Of a stretch of DNA of 64,000 nt, positions 20,504 to 30,840 are shown piece after piece. Source of the DNA: Azolla caroliniana. Its lineage: Eukaryota; Polypodiophyta. The notes below the pieces were generated by a model that searched no databases, had not been told where the DNA came from, and was given only the letters and a program-made list of their open reading frames with translations. Where the stretch lies: assembly GCA_043228905.1 (NCBI GenBank), contig JBHGNT010000020.1:9486001-9550000 (forward strand), written 5' to 3'. The translations under genes were made by a program, and so were the position numbers. Within the stretch, counting starts at the first letter, position 1. Every line of letters begins with the position of its first letter.

Positions 20504-21628
20504 ATGGCCACTGTTAGCGCTGAAGAATATCAATCTGTTTTCTCGGAATTTCAATGCTTGAAAGAGAAGTTCCATGCTTTGGAACAAGAAAACCAACGGT
20601 TGCTGGGGGATCTTCAGCAAATCTCCTTAAAAAAGCAGCAAACGCAACAGCATGGGGAACTTACGTTACGCGTGCAACAACTCGAAGCAACCATCGTAGC
20701 GATGCAACAACAAGGGCCCGGAACGCAAGGGATTCATAAAGAACCCAAGATTGGCCTTCCCACGAAGTTCGATGGAACGCGATCGCAGTTTAGAGGGTTT
20801 CTTAACTAGGTACGATTAGGTATTCAAATGCATCCTTCCCGGTATCCCATCGATGCATCACGAGTGGGTTTAGTAGGCACTTTGTTACGTGGCTCAACGT
20901 TGGCATGGTTCGCTCCACTATTAGAAAAGGAATCCCCGTTACTCAACAATTTTGAAGAGTTTCTCCGTGAGTTTAAAGCATGTTTCGGAGATACTGACAG
21001 CATCAGGACCGCAATCAACAAAATTCGGCGATTACGCCAAGGTGACCGTCCAGCCTCCGCATATGCTGTAGATTTTCGCCTACTCGCCGCCGATATCCCT
21101 TGGGATGATCAAGTGTTGATGGAGCAATTCCGTTATGGTTTATGTAACAACGTCAAGGATTTACTCTTGACCTTCCCCGAAGAGCCAAAGTCCTTAACAG
21201 AAGCAATCAGTCACGCGGTGAGATTTGACAACTGCCTCTTTGAGCGACGTTCGGAACGACAACTACAGATGTCGAGGGCAAGATTAGAGCCCACCTACGC
21301 CTCAGTGGTAGCAAGACCTTTTCCAAGGGAGTCATATAATGCGCCTCCAGCGAATACTCTGACTCCGATGGAGATTGACACTACACGTCGTCGAGGGCCA
21401 TTATCCGAAGAAGAAAAGCAGCGACGCCGTACAAATCGACTATGTCTTTACTGCGGTGGACCAGGACATATTACAATAAATTGCCCCCATAGGCCAAGAA
21501 GACATGTAAACCAAATAGTCGCTAGTTCTAATTGTACTAAACCCGAGCCTATTTCAGTAGGGATATCTGATAGTCCTAATAGTACTAATAGCCCAAATCT
21601 AGAAAACAGATTTGATGTCCTTAGTTAG
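20504..21628 (+). pseudogene. Chromovirus gag
   Basis: Starts at ATG 20504 (ATGGCCACTG context). The N-terminus has a coiled-coil-like region (SEFQCLKEKFHALEQENQRL). A TAG at 20807-20809 breaks the capsid region, which resumes at about 20828 (GLVGTLLRGSTLAWFAPLLEKE, FRYGLCNNVKDLLL). A CCHC zinc knuckle, CLYCGGPGHITINC, lies near 21447-21488. It stops at 21626-21628, followed by further stops before protease. Confidence 0.85.
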
Positions 21629-21741
21629 TTAGAAGAAGAGTTAAACGACTAAGTCCAGCCAAAATAGGAGCCGTTTGGTTGGACAACCCTAGATCTGTGT
21701 AGCCCATTAGTGGTTCCATTCCCTCTAAGCAAGTTAGTGAT

Positions 21742-24700
21742 GTGTTCGTAGCCCAAGTAATAGTTAGTACTAAAAGTACCCCTCCAGTACATGTCCTAGC
21801 ACTCCTAGATTCCGGAGCTAACTCTTGCTTTATGGATAAGAAATTTGCTCAAGCTCATAAGATATCCCTAAGAAAACTCCAGTGTCCAGCCTCTGTAGTA
21901 GTCATTGATCCGGAAATATCATAGAAGAGTCAGAGCCCATTAATATTGTCCTAGATAACTTAGCATGTGTAGTATCATTTAATATTATTAGTATCCCAGA
22001 ACATCCCATACTTTTAGGATTACCATGGTTCGAGTTACATAACCCAGACATAGATTGGAGAACAAGAGAAATCCGGTGTCGACAAACCCAAGGGTCAACT
22101 TAGAAAATGGCAACCATTTCGCTACGTCAGTTGCGTAAAGAAGGGCACAAGGAGGAAATGTTCCTCTTTGCAATATCAGTAAACCCCTCCAGCACCACTA
22201 AAGAAGGATCCACCGTTCAACTTCCTGAGAAGTATTGTCATTACGCCGATGTGTTCGATAAAGTACAAGCCAACACACTTCCTCATCATCGACCGTACGA
22301 TTGCCCCATCGATTTACAACCAGCAAAAGAGCCGCCATGGGGACCGATCTACAATTTGTCACCAACCAAGCTGGAAGTCCTTCGGGCCTATATAGAGGAG
22401 AATTTGGAAAATGGTTTCATCCGGCATTCGAAATCTCCAGCCGGCGCGCCCATTTTCTTCGTCAAGAAAAAGGATGGATCGCTTCGTCTTGTTGTAGATT
22501 ACCGTGGCCTGAATAAGGTTACAATCAGGAATAGGTATGCTCTTCCCCTTATCTCAAGTCTTTTAGAACGGATCAATGGTGCCAAGTTCTTCATGAAGAT
22601 TGACTTACGGGGAGCATATAACCTCGTACGGATCCGACCAGGAGACGAATGGAAGACCGCGTTTCGCACCAGATATGGGCACTTCGAGTATACGGTCATG
22701 CCGTTCGGCCTCACTAATGCACCGACAGTCTTCCAACACATGGCTAATGATATATTCCGAGATCTATTGGATGATTGTTTGATCATCTATTTGGATGATC
22801 TACTGGTTTATTCAAAGGCCCAAGAAGAACATGATTCTCATGTACTATTAGTACTAAAACGACTTTGAGAACATGGTCTGTATGCAAAGCTGGAAAAATG
22901 TAGTTTCGGGTGCAACCAAGTGGAATTTCTCAGCTACATCATTTCGTCAAAAGGCATCTCCATGGACCCAGCTAAGGTCAAAACGGTGGTAGAATGGCAG
23001 ACTCCACGTTCGGTGCGGGATGTGCAATGCTTCCTAGGCTTTGCCAATTTTTACCGGAAGTTCATACAAGATTACTCAAAGATCGTTCTACCTCTCACAC
23101 AACTTACCAGGAAGGGACAACCGTTCATTTGGTCTGAAGAAACGGACGTGGATTTCAAAAGTCTTAAAAAGGCATTTACATCGGCTCCAATTCTAGCTCA
23201 TGTCGATCCGGAAAAACCATTTATTATCGAAGCTGACGCATCGGATTTTGCATTGGGGAGCATTCTGTCACAACAGGGGAATGATGAGAAGCTACATCCT
23301 ATGGCTTTTCACTCACGCAAGTTTGATGCCGCCGAAATCAACTACGAAATTCATGATAAGGAGCTATTGGCAATAGTGGATTCTTTTATGCAATGGAGGC
23401 ATTTTCTGGAGGGATCCTCTCATCCGGTCACCATATTTAGTGACCATAAGAACCTTGCCTACTTTCAGGATGCTCGTGTGTTGAATCGACGTCAAGCTCG
23501 GTGGGCCCACTTCCTCACGCATTTCGACTTCAAAATTACATATCGTCCGGGGAAGCACCAAGGGAAGGCAGATGCATTATCACAGCGTTCGTATCTAGCA
23601 CCCCGTCCCGGCGAGCCAGCTTTCGATAACAAAAAACAAGTCATCTTGGGACCGGCACGACTACAAGCAACAAAGATCTTTGACATGCCCATGGATTCCC
23701 GCGTTATAGATACCATACGCGAAGACTTTGAGACAGATGCGTTCGCCCAAGCTATACTAGCACAAATTGATCCCTCTCGAGCGTCGTGTTCACAATCGCA
23801 ACCACCATGTACGGACTATCGGCAATTCAAATACCATGATGGATTACTCTTCTTTAAAGAATTTTTGTATGTTCCTAATGGTTCTTGCCACCTTCAAGTA
23901 GTACAAAACTGTCATGACACATATATAGCTGGGATTTTGGTAGTACTAAAACACTACATTTAGTACAACGATCATTCTGGTGGCCCTGTATGCGACAATT
24001 TGTCGAGGATTTTGTTCGGACTTGTGATACATGCTGCAAAGCGAAAATGCCAAGGCATCATCCATATGGTTTATTAGAACCATTACCAATTCCAAGCAAG
24101 CCGTGGCAATCCATTGCTCTAGACTTCATCACAGATCTTCCAATCTCTAAGGGGTTCAATGCGATTCTAACGGTGGTCGATTGATATACGAAGATGACTC
24201 ATTTCTTGCCATGTACTAAGGAGATCTCCAGTGAAGACACTGCCGAAATTGTCATGCGTGAAGTATGTCGGCATCATGGACTTCCCGATAGTATCATCAG
24301 CGACCGTGGACCCCAATTCGTGTCAAAATTCTGGAAGCACCTTTTTAACATGCTCAAGGTCACTTGTAACCTCTCCTCCGGTTACCACCCACAAACCGAT
24401 GGCCAAGCCGAACGAACCAATCAAACGCTGGAGCAGTATCTGCGGTGCTTTCTCAGCTATCATCAGGATGACTGGGCAAATATTCTCCATTTCACCGAAT
24501 TTGCCTATAACAACTCTATCCACGCATCCACGAAAGTTACGCCATTTTATGCTTATACGGGATGTCACCCCCGGTTGTGTGTACTTGAAACCCTAGAGGT
24601 GTCCACAAATCCTTGCGCAGAGGATCGTTTGGAGAGGTTACCCAAGATACAAGCGGATTTATCTACTCATCTCCAACAAGCTCAACAAACACACAAGGTT

Positions 24701-25225
24701 TATGCGGATCATCATCGACTCCCATCTAGTTTTAACATTGGAGATCAGGTATGGCTACTCCGACGACACATCAAGACTACTCGCCCATGCGAGAAGTTGG
24801 ATTATCGGCGATTAGGTCCTTTCCGTATTATTGGAAAGATTAATGATGTCGCTTTTCGTCTTGATCTACCTCCACAACTTCGGATACATCCGGTGTTTCA
24901 TAGTTCTCTCCTCGAACCCTATCAAGAAAGCACCATCACCATCCCAGGACGTATTACACAGCCTCCACCCCCGATCAAGCTTGAAGATGGACCTAAGTAC
25001 GAGGTTGCCGCCATCCTTGATTCCAAGCTTGTTCGCAACAAGCTCTACTATCTAGCCGACTGGCTAGGATATAGTCCCAGCGAGTGTACTTGGGAACCGA
25101 TAGAGAATGTCACCAATGCTCGTGCTCTTCTTGAAGACTTCCATCGTCAATATCCAGACAAACTGGGTCCTCAATCCAAAACGACTCGTTACACTCGTCG
25201 TTTTAAAGGGGGGATAGTGTCATGA
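21742..25225 (+). pseudogene. Chromovirus pol: protease, RT, RNase H, integrase, chromodomain
   Basis: Protease: ALLDSGANSCFMD near 21800. RT at 22250-22870: [48 protein letters not shown], catalytic YLDD near 22790. RNase H at about 23200-23600: EADASDFALGSILSQ, NYEIHDKELLAIV, FSDHKNL. The integrase finger has a one-base deletion near 23935; the core (IALDFITD, SDRGPQFVSKFW, GQAERTNQTLEQYL) keeps D, D and E. At the C-terminus is a chromodomain (YLADWLGYSPSECTWEP, near 25050-25110). Stops occur near 21922, 22866, 23961 and 24182. The frame ends at 25223-25225, inside the 3' LTR start. Confidence 0.88.
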
Positions 25226-25637
25226 TATGGCAAGACTCGAACCCATGACCTTATACTACATGGGTCGAGCTCTTGACCATTAGACTATACATTGTAATGC
25301 ATAAAATGTTATTTTCATTTATGTTTTATTATAGAAAATTGATGTATATTCCAGATTTCTCTAGAACATTCTAGAAACTTCAGGATTATTCCTTAGAACA
25401 CTATAAAAGGAGGCACAAGGCATTATTTCGAACCAAATCGGTTCAATGCCAGTCTTAAGCCTCCTAGCTATTGTACATTTTCTTCACATAATATATATCT
25501 TTTCTTATCATCACACACTCTCTCTCTCTCCCTCCTTCTCACTCACTCTTTCCTTCTCTTGAGAGTTCTTCACCTCTCTTAGTACTAATACTTCTTTTAG
25601 TACTAATTCCTTCTCTATCTTAGTATTGTTCCTAACA
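25218..25637 (+). repeat. 3' LTR of the chromovirus
   Basis: Starts TGTCATGATATGG just after a purine tract (AAAGGGGGGATAG) and ends CCTAACA. About 97 percent identical to 19995-20430 by eye, with a shortened TC repeat. Followed by the right-hand flank of copia D. Confidence 0.88.
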
Positions 25638-25709
25638 GACATTAGCTGACATGGACACCATAAGAAGGCCAAAAGCCAAAAGCCGACCAAAGTTAAGCTT
25701 GAGGGGGCA

Positions 25710-25850
25710 TGTTGAGAATCAAGCTCAACATAATCTAGTGTGTGAACACACATTTTGAGAATCTATGAGCACTCATAGGTCAAAGGTCACCAATACTTTT
25801 TATACATTAACTATACGTCATAGAATCATATTCTATGACACATAACTAAT
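25710..25850 (+). repeat. 3' LTR of copia D, 5' portion
   Basis: Starts TGTTGAGAATCAAGCTC right after polypurine tract GAGGGGGCA (25701-25709). It is homologous to the reverse complement of the copia C LTRs and the solo LTR, including the conserved hairpin near 25807-25844. Cut at 25850 by copia E. I do not find its remaining part to the right of E. Confidence 0.8.
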
Positions 25851-26129
25851 TGTTGGGAAACAAGGTCCCTCCATATGGGAAGGAGAACACAAACCGGATC
25901 AGTTGGATCCGAAGGAGAATAAAGGCCGGACGCGGATCTGGATAGGCATCCGAAAGAGGCCACATATGTAAATAGGTTTAGCGTTGCACCTATTTAGGTC
26001 AGATTTGTAAATAGTCCTAATTTATATAAGTATAAATATAAATGGGGCAAAAACATTAGGTATGAAGTTCATATTGTTGTAATAATGTGATAGTGTGAGA
26101 GAGAGTGTGAGACATGGAGACATAGAGAC

Positions 26130-26169
<40 letters not shown>

Positions 26170-26438
26170 AGAGCGTGTTGTTGCATCTCTGTTGTACCCG
26201 CCATCTAGCGAAGAAGACGAGCCCAGGGTCTTGCCTGGTAGTCTCTCTGTATTTCCTTTCGCATAGTGACATAGCTTGGAGTCTGTGGACTCCCGTGGTT
26301 TTTCCCTGTTAGGGTTTTCCACGTAAAACATCTTGTGTCACTATACTTGTGTATTTCTGTTTCCTGTTTTGTTTGTTCAAATCTTTCACCAGCATACATT
26401 ATAGTATAAACCGGTTGTGGCCGTCTTCGATCTCAACA
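25851..26438 (+). repeat. 5' LTR of copia E
   Basis: TGTTGGGAAAC to TCTCAACA, followed by AAC and the PBS. Contains a GA microsatellite (about 26130-26167) and TATA-rich sequence near 26020-26040. No second copy is seen in the window. Confidence 0.75.
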
Positions 26439-26455
26439 AACTGGTATCAGGGCGA

Positions 26456-26759
26456 TGAAAGACTCATTTGGCGGCATGTTCAAACTAACCGGCTCCAACT
26501 ATTCAGTGTGGAAATCGAAGATGAGGGACATGTTGGTGTTCAAAGATTTATGGTTGCCGATGCAGTAATGTAAGACCAAACTAGACAAGATTGATGCATC
26601 GACTTGGGAAGTCATGCACCTGAAGACAACATCATACATAAGATGTTTTATAGACATGAATCTATACAACAACTTCAACGAGGACAACAAGGCGGATGTC
26701 TTTTGGGAGAAGATTGACATTATGTTTGAAAACAATAATGTCGTTAACAAAGTCTCCGT
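26456..26759 (+). pseudogene. Copia E gag fragment
   Basis: Starts at the ATG at 26456, 2 bases after the PBS. Copia gag N-terminus: FKLTGSNYSVWKSKMRDMLVFKDLW, a TAA or frameshift near 26566, then TWEVMHLKTTSYIRCFIDMNLY and FWEKIDIMFENNN. Cut by TR-GAG2 at 26760, with CCGT duplicated (26756-26759 and 30244-30247). Confidence 0.7.
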
Positions 26760-27489
26760 TGTCGTAGTGTATTTTGTACACTACGTGAAAAACGTATATA
26801 GTATTAGATTCAATAAAAAATGAAGAAATAGAAGAAAATAGCAAAATAAATGGAACATGCATAGGGCAAGATTCGAACCTTGCACCTCCATGTTAATAAT
26901 GTAATGTCTTACCATTACACTAGCATTTCATTAGTGTTAAAGCATAGATGTCCCACATAGAAAGGTAAATTCACGCTAGGATAAACATTAGAAAAACGCA
27001 TAACAAAAGAAAAAGCTACACATACACATCTAGCGTGCATGATAAAAAACGCACAAGTTAGAAAAAAAGCATGATCACTTTAGATAAAGCATATAGTCTA
27101 TCTATAGGAAAAGCATGGGGTCTATAGTTAGAGAAAAAGCATAGATTACTAAGACTTCCTCATCACTACATAAGGATGGGGAGCACAATGTAATTGTGTG
27201 TGAAAAAATATTTGGAAACTGGATATGTTTCTAAAAAACACCAATTAATAAACTATACTCGTGGGATTCACGAGGATTCTATATCATTCTCTTTCAACCC
27301 AAATTTATATTCTTATATTCATATTGATTAATCAAATACAATACACTCGTGGGATTCACGAGTTTGTTATAACTCTTTCTTACAACATATTTATATTCTT
27401 ATTAGCCTTAAAACTCTCCTCTTCCTAGTCCAAAACCCCAGCGGTTCCCACCCGACTCATGCAACGATCCGGAGCCGAAAGGCACGACA
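26760..27489 (+). repeat. 5' LTR of TR-GAG2
   Basis: TGTCGTAGTG to GGCACGACA, 730 bp. Antisense tRNA-like segment with B-box-like GGTTCGAATCT (26879-26869, minus strand) and A-box-like TAGTGTAATGG (26922-26912). Two hairpins with loop GGATT at 27257-27274 and 27345-27363. Confidence 0.92.
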
Positions 27490-27528
27490 CAAGTTGGTGA
27501 ACCCGACGTGAAGGCGGGTGGCAAGGAG

Positions 27529-29457
27529 ATGGAGAATCAACAAGAGGCGATGAACATGATGATGATGATGTTCGAGAGAATGCTACAAGAACAACGCGAG
27601 ATGTCGGAGATCACGACAGTAGTACAACGGCTCGTGCAACGGAACGGGCAATTTGATGGAAAGGATGTGTCACGCTATCTACGTGACTACAAGGCGGAGA
27701 TGATACGATGTGGGATACCGGAAGGATTGCAAGTGACATCCTTCAATCGGGTGGCCACGGATGAGCTACAAGAGAGAATCCACAAGATACGGCAACAAAA
27801 CTCGACATGGGGATCATTCGAAGAAGCTTTACGAGAGTCATATGATTACAAGAGATCGAAGGGACAAGATCGGCGAAAATTCGACGAATGGGTGGCATCG
27901 GAGAAGACCCACCGAAGTGCAACACAAGCATTCCTAGAGTTCGAGCATCGTTTTGCTCGACTCTCGGAGCGGGAACGAAGATTGGTGGGAGAAGATAAAG
28001 TCTTAATGTTCGTAAGATCGATCGATCGGAAAGAAAGGATGGACATTGGGATCGAACTCGAAGATGATGACGGTGCGAACGGCCTTACCGAGGATTGGGC
28101 TAAAGTCGAAAGGGTATGCCGAAGACATGATGAAAGGAAGCTGAGAATCTCGTCAACAACGACATGGCCCATGAAGGATGGTCGATTGAGGAAAAACGAT
28201 GAAGCCAATATGAAGGCCGAAATACAACATGATGGTACCACGGGAGAAAGAGTGGAACAAGACACCCACTCGTCTTGTGAAAGAACGATGGCGAAGGATA
28301 AGGCCAATAATTCAAGTGTAGAAGGAAATTTCGGGATACAAGTGCCCGAGACATCGGGTCAAAAAGGGGTAAGCATAATAGATGTTTGCATAATTGATGC
28401 AGATAAAGAGTGTGAAGCGGATGTGATTAAGGAGGTAGCCACAAAAGACGAAATCGAATCGGAGGTGGCTATGGACGAATCAATGGCGGATTGCCATATC
28501 GAGACTTCCCCACCACTGATTCCAGAGACTCCGGCGGTTGCGATCGAAAGGCAACGTGAGACCGAAGAGACGGAAGGTGGCGGAGAGAAAACGAATGTCG
28601 AAGCCGACGAATACGATGAAGAGATAGCCGAGAAGAATGCTAAGGGTGAAACTACGAAAGAAGGTAATACCGAGGATTCATGCCAACAATATCTAGAGAC
28701 TTCGGCGGTTGTGTCCGAGAACCAACGTGAGACCGGAGAGACGGGAGATGGCGGCGAGGAAGGTAAAGTCGGAAGTCGGTTCGGATGGAAAATGATCCAT
28801 CCGAAATTCCAATCTAAAAGAAAGTGCGACAATGCGGAGGTCGGGTCTACGACGGGAGAAGCGCGTAATACAGAGCACGCTCTACGGCGAATAAAGAAAC
28901 GCGTGTTATGGCGAATAAAGAAGCACGCGCTACGGCGAGAAAAGAAGCATGCATTACAACCACACGAGGACCGAACAACGAGCACATATCGGAGGACCTA
29001 CGTGGCGAACAACGGAAAGAAGTGCCGAAAGTCGAACCGGACAAGGCAGGTGAAAACGAAGAAAAGAAAGCAAATCCGGACGAAAAGAAAAGAAAAGAAA
29101 CCGACCCGAAAGAGCACTGAATCGGTAAAAACCGATCAACCGAGTCCGGATCGACCGAATACAAATCGGAAAGGAAGCCGAACTAAACGAAAGACGATCC
29201 GACGAGACCGAATCGGAAGTAAGCTAATCCGACTAAACCGAAAATCCGAAAAGAAGTCGAGATTGATGAAGAAAAGAAAGAGGGCAAGAAAAGATACTAC
29301 CGCGGATGACAAGGACCAAGCGGGCCATGCAAAAAGCGAACATAGAATATGGTGGATCGGATGGCGACAATGGTTCGGGTGGAAAGAATGGGTCTACTCA
29401 AAATGGAGAGACAAAGTTGACATAGCGGGACAAACGGAGGATGAAGGAGGAGACTAA
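27529..29457 (+). CDS. Gag-like protein of TR-GAG2, intact
   Basis: 642 residues from ATG 27529, 16 bases past the PBS. Residues 1-235 are the capsid-like part (MENQQEAMNMMMMMFERM, GQFDGKDVSRYLRDYKAEM, WGSFEEALRESYDY, LEFEHRFARLSERERRLVGE). The acidic middle (about 240-430) is rich in Glu, Asp and Thr. The C-terminal 200 residues are strongly basic, with 8-residue repeats of the type HALRRIKK encoded by about 24-bp repeats near 28876-28960. No CCHC knuckle, protease or RT is present. It probably packages the element's RNA into particles supplied with pol by a helper; the capsid homology is seen, the packaging role is inferred. Confidence 0.85.
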   Translation: MENQQEAMNMMMMMFERMLQEQREMSEITTVVQRLVQRNGQFDGKDVSRYLRDYKAEMIRCGIPEGLQVTSFNRVATDELQERIHKIRQQNSTWGSFEEALRESYDYKRSKGQDRRKFDEWVASEKTHRSATQAFLEFEHRFARLSERERRLVGEDKVLMFVRSIDRKERMDIGIELEDDDGANGLTEDWAKVERVCRRHDERKLRISSTTTWPMKDGRLRKNDEANMKAEIQHDGTTGERVEQDTHSSCERTMAKDKANNSSVEGNFGIQVPETSGQKGVSIIDVCIIDADKECEADVIKEVATKDEIESEVAMDESMADCHIETSPPLIPETPAVAIERQRETEETEGGGEKTNVEADEYDEEIAEKNAKGETTKEGNTEDSCQQYLETSAVVSENQRETGETGDGGEEGKVGSRFGWKMIHPKFQSKRKCDNAEVGSTTGEARNTEHALRRIKKRVLWRIKKHALRREKKHALQPHEDRTTSTYRRTYVANNGKKCRKSNRTRQVKTKKRKQIRTKRKEKKPTRKSTESVKTDQPSPDRPNTNRKGSRTKRKTIRRDRIGSKLIRLNRKSEKKSRLMKKRKRARKDTTADDKDQAGHAKSEHRIWWIGWRQWFGWKEWVYSKWRDKVDIAGQTEDEGGD

Positions 29458-29513
29458 CAAACACCAACAACTTCGGCACATACCGGAGGATGTGCGGGTT
29501 TGGAGGGGGTGAG

Positions 29514-30243
29514 TGTCGTAGTGTATTTTGTACACTACGTGAAAAACGTATATAGTATTAGATTCAATAAAAAATGAAGAAATAGAAGAAAATAGCAAAA
29601 TAAATGGAACATGCATAGGGCAAGATTCGAACCTTGCACCTCCATGTTAATAATGTAATGTCTTACCATTACACTAGCATTTCATTAGTGTTAAAGCGTA
29701 GATGTCCCACATAGAAAGGTAAATTCACGCTAGGATAAACATTAGAAAAACGCATAACAAAAGAAAAAGCTACACATACACATCTAGCGTGCATGATAAA
29801 AAACGCACAAGTTAGAAAAAAAGCATGATCACTTTAGATAAAGCATATAGTCTATCTATAGGAAAAGCATGGGGTCTATAGTTAGAGAAAAAGCATAGAT
29901 TACTAAGACTTCCTCATCACTACATAAGGATGGGGAGCACAATGTAATTGTGTGTGAAAAAATATTTGGAAACTGGATATGTTTCTAAAAAACACCAATT
30001 AATAAACTATACTCGTGGGATTCACGAGGATTCTATATCATTCTCTTTCAACCCAAATTTATATTCTTATATTCATATTGATTAATCAAATACAATACAC
30101 TCGTGGGATTCACGAGTTTGTTATAACTCTTTCTTACAACATATTTATATTCTTATTAGCCTTAAAACTCTCCTCTTCCTAGTCCAAAACCCCAGCGGTT
30201 CCCACCCGACTCACGCAACGATCCGGAGCCGAAAGGCACGACA
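29514..30243 (+). repeat. 3' LTR of TR-GAG2
   Basis: 730 bp, differing from the 5' copy at two positions seen by eye (AAAGCGTAG against AAAGCATAG, and CTCACGCAAC against CTCATGCAAC). Tight target duplication CCGT follows. Confidence 0.92.
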
Positions 30244-30800
30244 CCGTGTTCCATGTTGTTGATCAGTGAGCAGAACGAAGTGAATCTTGTCGGCGATGAA
30301 TCGACATGGGTGGTTGACTCTAGAGCGTCGTTTCACCTGACCCCTGACCAGAAGTGCTTCTCATTGTACAGAGTCAGAGACCACGATTTTGTAAAGATGG
30401 GAAATGAAGGAGCATGTTGAATCATCAGCATAGGAGATGTGTGTTTGGAAACGTCGTGCAGATTAGTGCTGAAGGATGTTCAACACATTCCAGAAGTAAG
30501 ATTGAATCCGATATCGAAAAACTTAATAATGTTACATCTAAACATCTTGTACTCTAAAAAAAAAGGGAAGAGGCCATAAGCTTGGATTCATTTGATTCTC
30601 TATCAAACAAGGATGACAATGGAAATTTGAGCATAGAATGTAAATCTACATGCTAGATTGCCTTAATTTTGATGAAAGATGAATTCGGAATCTCATGTCA
30701 AAGTGCTTGGTGCATCAACATCTTGGGGATTTTACAAGGTTCGTGACGTAATTTTCGAATTGCGAATTCAAGTTGTAGACCAAATTTAAGTCATTAGTGA
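30244..30800 (+). pseudogene. Copia E gag-protease remnant
   Basis: Right-hand continuation of E after TR-GAG2. Recognisable copia protease start ESTWVVDSRASFHLTP (catalytic DSG mutated to DSR), then CFSLYRVRDHDFVKMGNEGAC and a region resembling VQHIPEVRLNPIS. Stops and frameshifts follow, and similarity disappears by about 30800. The gag-to-protease join at TR-GAG2 is shorter than a full gag, so E had an internal deletion before that insertion. Confidence 0.65.
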
Positions 30801-30840
30801 AAGAAAATTAACTAATGATGCGAATTGAACGCATAACACT

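Larger units (their letters stand above)
19995..25637 (+). mobile_element. Chromodomain Ty3/gypsy element (chromovirus)
   Basis: Complete in outline: 5' LTR 19995-20430, gag, protease, RT, RNase H, integrase with C-terminal chromodomain, 3' LTR 25218-25637. Flanking duplication is AACAT (left) and GACAT (right), or ACAT if the LTR ends in CAG. LTRs differ at about 3 percent of sites plus a TC-repeat length change. The gag-pol frame carries several stops and at least one single-base deletion, so it is inactive. Confidence 0.92.
3291..25850 (+). mobile_element. Copia element D, outer host of the nested stack
   Basis: Oldest layer of the left half. Its own sequence survives as 3291-3653, 19461-19994, 25638-25709 and a 3' LTR from 25710. 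Everything between is later insertions: a solo LTR, copia B with its contents, and a chromodomain gypsy. The left piece ends at KVKY and the right piece continues the same RT frame after the AGTAT target duplication, which shows the two are one element. D belongs to the same family as copia C at 40-49 kb, judged by protein and LTR similarity. Confidence 0.8.
26760..30243 (+). mobile_element. TR-GAG2: young non-autonomous LTR element with intact gag
   Basis: A 3484-bp element: two 730-bp LTRs that differ at only two sites (0.3 percent), PBS (27495-27512), a single intact gag-like frame, polypurine tract TTTGGAGGGGGTGAG (ends 29513), 4-bp target duplication CCGT. Same family as TR-GAG1 but a distinct subfamily (LTR length 730 against 792; only the ends and some motifs align closely). 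The near-identity of the LTRs and the open frame suggest recent movement with help from another element's pol. Confidence 0.92.
25851..30840 (+). mobile_element. Copia element E, 5' part, with nested TR-GAG2
   Basis: Has a 588-bp 5' LTR (25851-26438), PBS TGGTATCAGGGCG (26442-26454), a gag fragment, TR-GAG2, then a decayed gag-protease stretch that fades out by about 30840. No integrase, RT, RNase H or 3' LTR is visible. The right boundary is approximate. E is a different copia lineage from A-D: its gag starts MKDSFGGMFKLTGSNYSVWK. Confidence 0.75.

Noticed and set aside
20372-23950. TTAGTACTAA decamers as a dispersed signal in the chromovirus
   Set aside because: Internal occurrences fit ordinary coding of the pol protein (for example the GSTKT segment near 23935); only the LTR copies might matter.
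26056-26331. Minus-strand open frames over GA repeats (also at 40.1, 49.1 and 63.4 kb)
   Set aside because: They are translations of simple repeats within LTRs or UTRs, not genes.
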